Assembly (NCBI RefSeq): GCF_039631295.1
Contig: NZ_JBDIVE010000005.1
Location: 1-64,000 of the forward strand
Source of the DNA: Viridibacterium sediminicola
GTDB taxonomy: Bacteria > Pseudomonadota > Gammaproteobacteria > Burkholderiales > Rhodocyclaceae
Direction: 5' to 3'
DNA length: 64,000 bases
How positions within the stretch are numbered: the first letter of the stretch is position 1; each line of letters begins with the position of its first letter. Below the pieces are notes generated by a model that saw only the letters and a list, made by a program, of their open reading frames with translations, did not search any database and was not told the DNA's origin. Shown one piece after another: positions 27,848 through 34,343 of the stretch. The position numbers and the translations under genes were made by a program.

Positions 27848-28258
27848 TCAAGGCTCGATGCTGATCAGAATGCTGCGCGTGGCACTCAAACTGCCCGCGC
27901 TCACGCTGAGACTCAAGACGACGTTGCTGGTGCTGCTGACGGTCGGCGCCGTGAACGACACACTCTCCGCAGTCGTTCCGGTCAGCGCCAGCGCTGGGCC
28001 TGAGGTTTGCGTCCAGACATAGCGTATGCCCGCCGCCGCAAGCTCGCTGGAGGCCGTCACGGAGGCACTGACGGAGACCGGATAGCCGCTTCGCGGAGCG
28101 CTGGGCGAATACACCAGCGCGTCGATACTCAGCCCGCTGTTGGTGCTCGTCACCGTGCTATCCGTGCTGCTACCGCCACAGGCACTCAAGCTGATAAGCA
28201 AGACACAGACAAACCAGACCCGGACATGAATCAGGCATACAGGCCAAGCGATGTTCAT
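27848..28258 (-). CDS. small lipoprotein with PKD-like domain
   Basis: The 136-residue product has a type II signal peptide ending in the lipobox LSAC (cysteine at about residue 27), followed by a Ser/Thr-rich stretch. One Ig-like/PKD-type domain follows, recognisable by IRYVWTQTSGPALALTG and the ending VVLSLSVSAGSLSATRS. Such domains act in surface binding. It is monocistronic. The 285 bases on its downstream side and the roughly 300 bases on its upstream side (28262-28558) contain no other gene I can support. Confidence 0.65.
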   Translation of the reverse strand: MNIAWPVCLIHVRVWFVCVLLISLSACGGSSTDSTVTSTNSGLSIDALVYSPSAPRSGYPVSVSASVTASSELAAAGIRYVWTQTSGPALALTGTTAESVSFTAPTVSSTSNVVLSLSVSAGSLSATRSILISIEP

Positions 28259-28558
28259 TGATCAAACCCTGAAATTCTGGGCAGTGCTCAAGCTGCAAAA
28301 CCGACGGCTAGCACCATAGCCCGCACCCCACCAAGCTTAGCAGCAGGCCAGCGCAGGGATTATGGCGCAGGCAAAACGGCGTAAATCAGCGTCAGCCCGG
28401 CACTTCAGGCAGCCACGGGGGCGCGCTTCCAATTCGCATGTTCGAACGGCTTTCTTGCGCCAGCCGTGAAATTTTCACCGCAGCTCCGGAAGATCGATCC
28501 GTAAGATGAATACGGGCATGCCACACCGCCCTCATACCAATAAAAGGAGACAAGCATC

Positions 28559-29701
28559 ATGCGTAATTTCGCACTGCGTCATGCCGTGCTGGCGACCCTT
28601 GGCGCCTGCCTGATCGGCAACGCACTGGCCGTCAGCAGCACCTCGACGCGACCACAGCTCTCAAGCAGCAGCGCAGCCAGCTACACCATTGCCAAATACA
28701 TGGGTAGCTGGGACCCTACAGGCGGTGTCGGCAGCGTCTCGGGCTTCAGCGCCAAATACACCGTCGCGGCGGACGGTTCGGGCACGCACAAAACCGTGCA
28801 GGCGGCCATCACCGCTGCAGTCAATGCCGGCGGCAGCTCGCGCATCTACATCGCCGTCAAGGCTGGCACCTACCGTGAAGTGGTTTGTGTCCCCAGTGCC
28901 GCACCGCCGATCACCCTCTACAGCAGCAATAGCGATGCCAGCAAGACGGTGATCGTGTACAACAATGCCAACCCGAAGCCGAAGTCTTCGGGGACCTCGG
29001 CCAATGCCTGCACGCCGAACGCCTCCGCCACCACCTACGGTACGGCCGGCAGTGCCACGTTCTCGGCCTTCTCGGCAGGCTTCCGCGCCAAGAACATCAG
29101 CATCTCGAACGACTACAAAGAAGACACTTATTCAAGCAGCAATCAGGCAGCCGTTGCCTTGATGGCACAGGGCGATCAGCAGATCTACGAGAACGTGCGC
29201 GTGCTGGGCAACCAGGACACCCTGCTCAGCTACACCGCCTCGGCCACGACCGTGGCTCACCACTACTTCCTCAACAGCTATGTCGAGGGCGATACCGACT
29301 TCATCTTCGGTCGTGGCACGGCGGTGTTCAACAATGTCGAAATCCGTTATCTGACGGCCCGCAAGAGCAACGGTGCGATCCTCGCGCCGAGCACGGCGGC
29401 GAGCAACAATTACGGCTTCCTGATCATCAACAGCAAGCTGACCCAGAGCGGTTCGGCCAGCAATTCGGTCTATCTGGGCCGCGCCTGGGATGAGAGCGTA
29501 GGCTCGCTGTCGAACTACAAGAACGGCAGCTCGCCGAACGGCCAGGCCGTGATCCGCGACACCGCGATCAGCGGCCATGTGATCCTCAAAGCGCCCTGGG
29601 GTTCATCCACGATCAGCCGTCCATACTGCTCATCAGGCTGCAGCTACTCGGCCAACCGCTTCTACGAGTACAACAACAGCGGCGCCGGCAGCGGTAACTA
29701 A
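28559..29701 (+). CDS. secreted pectin methylesterase (pectinesterase, CE8)
   Basis: Pectinesterases remove methyl groups from pectin, giving pectate and methanol. The 380-residue product has a signal peptide ending ALA (about residue 24), and the right-handed beta-helix landmarks GSGTHKTVQAAI, GTYREVV, the GNQDTLL aspartate, the second catalytic aspartate in GDTDFIFGRG and the arginine of LGRAWD. All catalytic residues are present, although LGRAW replaces the usual LGRPW. The start is fixed by AAAAGGAGA eleven bases upstream. The nearby eda and kdgK genes handle products of pectin breakdown. Confidence 0.9.
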   Translation: MRNFALRHAVLATLGACLIGNALAVSSTSTRPQLSSSSAASYTIAKYMGSWDPTGGVGSVSGFSAKYTVAADGSGTHKTVQAAITAAVNAGGSSRIYIAVKAGTYREVVCVPSAAPPITLYSSNSDASKTVIVYNNANPKPKSSGTSANACTPNASATTYGTAGSATFSAFSAGFRAKNISISNDYKEDTYSSSNQAAVALMAQGDQQIYENVRVLGNQDTLLSYTASATTVAHHYFLNSYVEGDTDFIFGRGTAVFNNVEIRYLTARKSNGAILAPSTAASNNYGFLIINSKLTQSGSASNSVYLGRAWDESVGSLSNYKNGSSPNGQAVIRDTAISGHVILKAPWGSSTISRPYCSSGCSYSANRFYEYNNSGAGSGN

Positions 29702-29720
29702 GTAGCCTGCCATCAATGAA

Positions 29721-29751
29721 AAGCCCGCAGGTTTTGCCTGCGGGCTTTTTT
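29721..29751 (+). terminator. rho-independent terminator after the pectinesterase
   Basis: AAGCCCGCAGG-TTTTG-CCTGCGGGCTT followed by TTTT makes an 11-bp perfect stem 19 bases after the stop codon. Confidence 0.92.
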
Positions 29752-29756
29752 ATTAG

Positions 29757-29833
29757 CTAGGGGCTAGGGGCTAGGGGCTAGGGGCTAGGGGCTAGGGGCT
29801 AGGGGCTAGGGGCTAGGGGCTAGGGGCTAGGGG
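29757..29833. repeat. eleven perfect tandem copies of CTAGGGG (G-quadruplex-prone)
   Basis: Seventy-seven bases consist of eleven uninterrupted CTAGGGG units. The plus strand thus carries eleven G4 tracts spaced by CTA, a textbook G-quadruplex motif that resembles telomeric repeats; the minus strand is the complementary C-rich (i-motif) form. It lies directly after the pectinesterase terminator and is non-coding. Perfect repeats of this kind change copy number by slippage. Confidence 0.95.
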
Positions 29834-29910
29834 AAAGTAGCGCCCGTATCTCCAAAATCAAGATTTTTTTTGAACAAAACGAAAGATATTGAACACGGCA
29901 TTGCTCAAAC

Positions 29911-29946
29911 AAAAAGCCTGAAGACTCTCCGCCTTCAGGCTTTTTG
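29911..29946. terminator. bidirectional terminator-like hairpin
   Basis: AAAAAGCCTGAAG and CTTCAGGCTTTTT form a perfect 13-bp stem around a nine-base loop, with A and T tracts on either side. It probably ends transcripts arriving from kdgK on the minus strand. Confidence 0.8.
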
Positions 29947-29967
29947 TTGTAACTACGACCACACCGA

Positions 29968-30086
29968 GATTTGCGCAGAAAGCGTAGCGAGCGGCCCAAG
30001 ATCGAAACGAGGAGCGGATACGTACGTGAGTACGTTGAGCACCGGAGTTTCGAGATTGGGCCGCGCAGTAGCTTTATGCGTAAATC
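29968..30086. repeat. 119-bp imperfect palindrome just after kdgK
   Basis: The left arm (GCGGCCCAAGATCGAAAC core, 29991-30008) pairs with the right arm (GTTTCGAGATTGGGCCGC core, 30047-30064) with two mismatches. The flanks (GATTTGCGCAGAAAGC / GCTTTATGCGTAAATC) also pair, and the centre holds a perfect ACGTAC-GTGA-GTACGT hairpin. It starts four bases beyond the kdgK stop. Size and structure suggest a non-autonomous palindromic element (BIME/MITE-like) or an mRNA 3'-end structure. Confidence 0.75.
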
Positions 30087-30089
30087 GGA

Positions 30090-31190
30090 TTAGCGAATGA
30101 CGCGAGCGCCCTTGCCCTTCATCGCCGCTTCGACTTCTTCCACGCGCACCATCGAGGTGTCGCCCGGGGTCGACATGGCCAGTGCACCGTGCGCTGCGCC
30201 GTATTCGACAGCGGCTTGCGGGCCCTTGTTTTCCAGGAAGCCGTAGGCCAGACCGGAAGCGAAACCGTCACCACCGCCAACGCGGTCGTAGATTTCCAGG
30301 TTGTCGCGCTTCATCGATTCGTAGATCTTGCCGTCGTACCAGACGATCGCCGACCAGTCGTTGATCGAAGCGGTCTTGGCGTTACGCAGGGTGGTGGCGG
30401 CAACCTTGAAGTTCGGGAAGGCCTTGACGGCGGTCTCGATCATCTTCTTGAAACCTTCGGTTTCGATGTTGGTCAGGTGCTCGTCAGCGCCTTCGACTTC
30501 GAAGCCCAGGCAGGCGGTGAAGTCTTCTTCGTTACCGATCATCACGTCGACGTACTTGGCGATTTCGCGATTGATCTTTTGTGCGCCTTCCTTGCCACCT
30601 TGGCTCTTCCACAGCGAAGCGCGGTAGTTCAGGTCGTAGGCCACGACGGTGCCGTACTTTTGAGCCACTTCAACGGCTTCCAGCACAGCTTCGGCGGTGT
30701 TCGATGCCAGAGCGGCGAAGATGCCACCGGTCTGGAACCAACGCACGCCTTCTTCGCCAAACAGCTTTTCCCAGTTCACTTCACCCGGGCGGATTTGCGA
30801 AGCAGCCGAGTGGCCGCGGTCGGAACAACCCAGTGCCGGACGGGGACCGAAGCCCTTTTCCGTGAAGTTCAGGCCGACGCGGGTGTTGCGACCCAGACCG
30901 TCGAAATCGCGCCAGATGACGTGCGACATGTCGACGCCGCCTTGCATGATGAAGTCTTCAACCAGCCAGCCCAGATCGTTCTTCGGCAGTGCGGTGACGA
31001 CAGCAGCGCGCTTGCCCCAGCACTTGCGCATGGCACGTGCAACGTTGTACTCACCGCCACCTTCCCAGACCTGGAAAGTACGGGTGTTGCGCACGCGGCC
31101 AAAACCCGGGTCGAAACGCAGCATGACTTCACCGAAAGAAACGCAGTCCCACTTGGTCTCGGCAGCGGATTTGATGATCAGTTCAGACAT
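30090..31190 (-). CDS. kdgK: 2-dehydro-3-deoxygluconokinase (PfkB family)
   Basis: KdgK phosphorylates 2-keto-3-deoxygluconate (KDG) to KDPG, the substrate of Eda. The 366-residue PfkB-family protein has the GGGEYNVARAM sugar-binding motif (about 44-54) and the C-terminal signature VGGGDGFASGLAYGF (about 304-318), with the catalytic aspartate. It follows eda on the same strand after a 99-base spacer containing a strong hairpin. Sugar specificity within PfkB is inferred from the eda neighbour. Confidence 0.85.
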   Translation of the reverse strand: MSELIIKSAAETKWDCVSFGEVMLRFDPGFGRVRNTRTFQVWEGGGEYNVARAMRKCWGKRAAVVTALPKNDLGWLVEDFIMQGGVDMSHVIWRDFDGLGRNTRVGLNFTEKGFGPRPALGCSDRGHSAASQIRPGEVNWEKLFGEEGVRWFQTGGIFAALASNTAEAVLEAVEVAQKYGTVVAYDLNYRASLWKSQGGKEGAQKINREIAKYVDVMIGNEEDFTACLGFEVEGADEHLTNIETEGFKKMIETAVKAFPNFKVAATTLRNAKTASINDWSAIVWYDGKIYESMKRDNLEIYDRVGGGDGFASGLAYGFLENKGPQAAVEYGAAHGALAMSTPGDTSMVRVEEVEAAMKGKGARVIR

Positions 31191-31241
31191 TTTTCCTGAT
31201 TCCTTTGTTTATATGGAATGTGTGAGGCAGTAATTGCACCG

Positions 31242-31271
31242 CGGGCCGTACAGCTTGCGCTGCACGGCCCG
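31242..31271 (-). other. strong hairpin in the eda-kdgK spacer
   Basis: CGGGCCGTACAGC-TTGC-GCTGCACGGCCCG pairs over 13 positions with one mismatch. No T-run follows on either strand, so it is unlikely to be a full terminator. It could stabilise the eda part of the transcript or lower kdgK expression. Confidence 0.6.
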
Positions 31272-31289
31272 ACGGGATTCAGAAACAGA

Positions 31290-31976
31290 TTACTTGGCGG
31301 CCAGTTCGGCCTTGATCGTCTTGATCAGTTCGACAACCTTGCGCACATTGGCTTCGATACCGGCGTAGTCCTTGGCCTTGAGCAGTTCCTTGGTGATCAG
31401 GTTGCTGCCGATGCCGCAAGCGACGATGCCAGCGCCATACCACTTGCGCAGCGACTCTTCGGTCGGCTCGACACCGCCGGTGGGCATGATGCGCGTCCAG
31501 GGCATCGGGCCCATGACGCTCTTGACGAACTCGGGGCCGCCCACGGAAGAACCCGGGAAGACCTTGACGATTTCGCAGCCCAGCTCTTGTGCGTCACCGA
31601 TTTCGGTGGCCGAACCACAGCCGGGGCTGTAGGGGATGCCGCGACGGTTACAGACCTTGGCGACGTCTGCATTGAGCAGCGGGCCGACGATGAACTTGGC
31701 GCCGTTGGCAATGTAGATGCCGGCGGTCGGTGCATCGACGATGGAGCCCACGCCCATGATGACCGACGGGTCAGCCTTGGCGAAATACTTAGTCACTTCG
31801 TAGAACACGTGCGAGGCGAAATCGCCACGGTTGGTGAACTCGATACACTTGGCGCCACCATTGGCACAAGCCTGAATGACGTTCTTGCACACTTCGAAGT
31901 CCGGATCGTAGAACACCGGGATCACGGCCTGTTCCATCATCGCGGCCAGAACTGCCATACGGTCTTTTGCTGCCAT
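31290..31976 (-). CDS. eda: 2-dehydro-3-deoxy-phosphogluconate (KDPG) aldolase
   Basis: Eda splits KDPG into pyruvate and glyceraldehyde-3-phosphate at the end of the Entner-Doudoroff and uronate pathways. The 228-residue product shows CIEFTNRGDFA (active-site glutamate region), GAKFIVGP and the Schiff-base lysine motif EIVKVFPGSSVGG, then MPTGGVEP. The ATG at 31976 is chosen for the GGGAGA about ten bases before it; an in-frame upstream ATG at 32087 adds 37 residues without family similarity. It is the first gene of the eda-kdgK pair. Confidence 0.92.
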   Translation of the reverse strand: MAAKDRMAVLAAMMEQAVIPVFYDPDFEVCKNVIQACANGGAKCIEFTNRGDFASHVFYEVTKYFAKADPSVIMGVGSIVDAPTAGIYIANGAKFIVGPLLNADVAKVCNRRGIPYSPGCGSATEIGDAQELGCEIVKVFPGSSVGGPEFVKSVMGPMPWTRIMPTGGVEPTEESLRKWYGAGIVACGIGSNLITKELLKAKDYAGIEANVRKVVELIKTIKAELAAK

Positions 31977-32174
31977 CTCGAAAATCTCCCAAAGAAAGGA
32001 ATGTGCGCCAGAAACTGGTGCAAGCGCGCTATTTTCACCGAATAGCGCGCGCGTATCAAGGCAAACCCTCATGTCGCAATGCAGCAACAGCAGCTTGTTT
32101 GCCTCGAATCAAGGCCTTTTGTGCCAACAAAGATGGCCAAGCGCACATTGACGGTGCGTGGGAGAATCCGGCCG

Positions 32175-32516
32175 ATGAGCCCCCTTCCCTCCGACATGAG
32201 CGCCCACAGCACGGGCGAAGAGATCAGTTGCAGCAACTGTGAAGCTTGCTGCTGCAAGCTGGAGGTGATCCTCATGGGCGAAGACGCCGTCCCCCGCCAT
32301 CTCACCCGCGAAGATGCCTGGGGCGGCGAAGTGATGCGCCGGCTCGACGATGGCTGGTGCGTCGCACTCGATCGCGACAGCATGCTGTGCAACATCTATG
32401 AGCGCCGTCCTGGCGTTTGTCGCGACTACGAGATGGGTGGCGTCGAATGCATCGAAGAACGCGCCCATCTGGATGCCGCGCGCCCACTGCGACGCTGGCC
32501 CCTGACGAAAGACTAA
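32175..32516 (+). CDS. YkgJ-type cysteine-cluster protein (CxxCxxCC)
   Basis: The 113-residue protein belongs to the zinc/iron-chelating cysteine-cluster family. It has CSNCEACCCKLEV near residues 18-30 and the second half CNIYERRPGVCRDYEMG (about 75-91), with the usual Arg-Pro-x-x-Cys signature. The family is thought to bind Fe-S or zinc; the precise role is unknown. ATG 32175 has GGAGA nine bases before it; a later ATG at 32196 is also possible. The frame extends further upstream, overlapping the region before eda. Confidence 0.75.
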   Translation: MSPLPSDMSAHSTGEEISCSNCEACCCKLEVILMGEDAVPRHLTREDAWGGEVMRRLDDGWCVALDRDSMLCNIYERRPGVCRDYEMGGVECIEERAHLDAARPLRRWPLTKD

Positions 32517-32612
32517 AACGCAGGCCAGGAAGCCCCCTCCTGAGGTCCGTTTGAGGCCGAAAAATCAATGACATATGATTTTGACGTAGCGCAAGACATG
32601 AATATCTTCACG

Positions 32613-32639
32613 TCAAGAAAACTGTCAATACGCCGATAG
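32613..32639 (+). promoter_or_regulatory. sigma-28 (FliA) promoter of the chemoreceptor gene
   Basis: TCAA (32613-32616), 15 bases, then GCCGATAG (32632-32639) matches the flagellar sigma-28 consensus TAAA-N15-GCCGATAA with two differences. Transcription would start about 10 bases on, some 50 bases before the chosen chemoreceptor ATG. Confidence 0.75.
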
Positions 32640-32700
32640 CCGGAATGACAACCCAGTGAAAACAATCAGCGCTCACGCTAATTTGAACGAGACCAATCCC

Positions 32701-34305
32701 ATGTCTATCACCCGTAAGCTCATCATCCTTGCCCTGGTCGCGGCACTCTCCCTCATCACCGTCAGCGTCGTTTCCATGTACACCTCGGCCGCTGAAGAGC
32801 GCGCCATCAAGACCATCAACACCCGTTCAGTACCCGGTCTCAATATCCTGCACAGCCTGCGCTCCGATCTGCAACAGATTGCACTGGGGCTGTTCCGCAT
32901 CGTGCTTGCCCCGGATCCGACGGCCAACGCCGCCATCGAGAACGAACTGACAAAATACAGCCAGAACATCAGAAACAACTTCGCCGCGTACAAGGAGATG
33001 TTGCGCAGCGAACGTGGCCGCGAGCTCTATGCAGCGGAAAAGCTGGTGCTCGACGACTATCTGAGTCTGCTCGATCAATTCCTCGCGCTCAGCCGCAAGG
33101 GCGAAGTACCCAAGGACTTTGCCGGCCCGATGGGCGCCAAGCGTGCCGAGTTGAGCAAGCTGCTCACTGAACACATCGAGCTGGGCGTCAAGGTCGCCAA
33201 TCAGGAATCCGAACTGGCTTTGGAAGCGGCACAGAATGGCGGACGCATTGCCATCGCGACGGTCATCATTTCATTGCTACTGGTTGGCGCAATCAGCTAT
33301 TCGGTCATTCGCAGCATCAATCGCTCGCTGCACGAAATCCAGAGCACCATGGACCGCATCGAAGGCTCGCTGGACTTCACCGCACGTGCCCAGGTCTTTG
33401 GCCGCGATGAAATCGCCAGCGTCTCCAGCGCCTTGAACCGCCTCGTCGACCGGCTGGCGCGCAGTTTCCGCAATATCGCCGAACAGACCAACAAGATCAC
33501 CCATGCCTCCAGCCAGATGAGTGGCAGTGCCCAGCAAGCTGCACAGGCGGCGAGCCAGCAAAGCGATGCAGCCTCCAGCATGGCCGCCGGCATCGAGGAG
33601 ATGACGGTCAGCATCACCCATGTCAGCGACCGTTCGGGTGAAGCGCGTGATCTCTCCAGAAGCTCCGGCCAGCTGGCTCAGGACGGCATCCGCGTAATCA
33701 ACGAGACGGTGCAGGACATCAATGCCATCGCCCAGTCGGTCACCCAGGTGTCAGGACATATCGACAAGCTCGAAGCGCATGGCGATCGCATTTCGTCGAT
33801 TGTGTCGGTGATCCGCGAAGTGGCCGATCAGACCAATCTGCTGGCGCTCAATGCCGCCATCGAGGCGGCGCGCGCCGGCGAACAAGGTCGCGGCTTTGCC
33901 GTGGTGGCCGACGAAGTACGCAAACTGGCCGAGCGCACGGCCGGCTCCACGGCCGAGATTGCCACCATGGTCGAGTCGATCCGCGCCGTCTCGCAGGACG
34001 CTGCCCTGCGCATGAAGGATGCCGTCAGCCTGGTCGATGCCGGTGTGCAGCGCGCGGGCATTGCCAGCGCGGCAATCAGCAAGATCAGCGAAGGCAGCCA
34101 CAGCGCACTGGCCATGTCCGAAGAGATCTCCAGCGCGCTCAAGGAGCAGAGCACGACCAGCACCGCCATCGCCAACCAGGTCGAACGCATCGCCCAATCG
34201 GCTGATGAAAGCAGCATCAGCGCACGCCGCAGTGCCGACACCGCGCGCGAGCTGGAACAACTGGCCAGCGCCATGCAACAGGTGGTTGCCACCTACAAGA
34301 TCTGA
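32701..34305 (+). CDS. methyl-accepting chemotaxis protein
   Basis: This is a chemoreceptor that signals to CheA/CheW. The 534-residue product has a first membrane helix (about 8-30), a periplasmic helical four-helix-bundle type sensor (31-182), a second helix (about 183-203), a HAMP domain and the cytoplasmic hairpin whose tip carries DQTNLLALNAAIEAARAGEQ and GRGFAVVADEVRKLAERT. The sensed ligand cannot be read. ATG 32701 is preferred over GTG 32656, which would fall only a few bases after the predicted sigma-28 start point. It ends without the usual NWETF pentapeptide. Confidence 0.92.
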   Translation: MSITRKLIILALVAALSLITVSVVSMYTSAAEERAIKTINTRSVPGLNILHSLRSDLQQIALGLFRIVLAPDPTANAAIENELTKYSQNIRNNFAAYKEMLRSERGRELYAAEKLVLDDYLSLLDQFLALSRKGEVPKDFAGPMGAKRAELSKLLTEHIELGVKVANQESELALEAAQNGGRIAIATVIISLLLVGAISYSVIRSINRSLHEIQSTMDRIEGSLDFTARAQVFGRDEIASVSSALNRLVDRLARSFRNIAEQTNKITHASSQMSGSAQQAAQAASQQSDAASSMAAGIEEMTVSITHVSDRSGEARDLSRSSGQLAQDGIRVINETVQDINAIAQSVTQVSGHIDKLEAHGDRISSIVSVIREVADQTNLLALNAAIEAARAGEQGRGFAVVADEVRKLAERTAGSTAEIATMVESIRAVSQDAALRMKDAVSLVDAGVQRAGIASAAISKISEGSHSALAMSEEISSALKEQSTTSTAIANQVERIAQSADESSISARRSADTARELEQLASAMQQVVATYKI

Positions 34306-34312
34306 GCCTTGC

Positions 34313-34333
34313 CGCGCGGCGGAATGCCGCGCG
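34313..34333. terminator. hairpin between convergent chemoreceptor and parC genes
   Basis: CGCGCGGC-GGAAT-GCCGCGCG forms an 8-bp GC stem in the 38-base gap between two convergent stops. No T-tract follows, so termination here is only suggested. Confidence 0.4.
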
Positions 34334-34343
34334 CATTGCACAC

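Noticed and set aside
29757..29833. The tandem repeat as a possible CRISPR array
   Set aside because: The unit is only seven bases with no spacers, and no cas genes are present.
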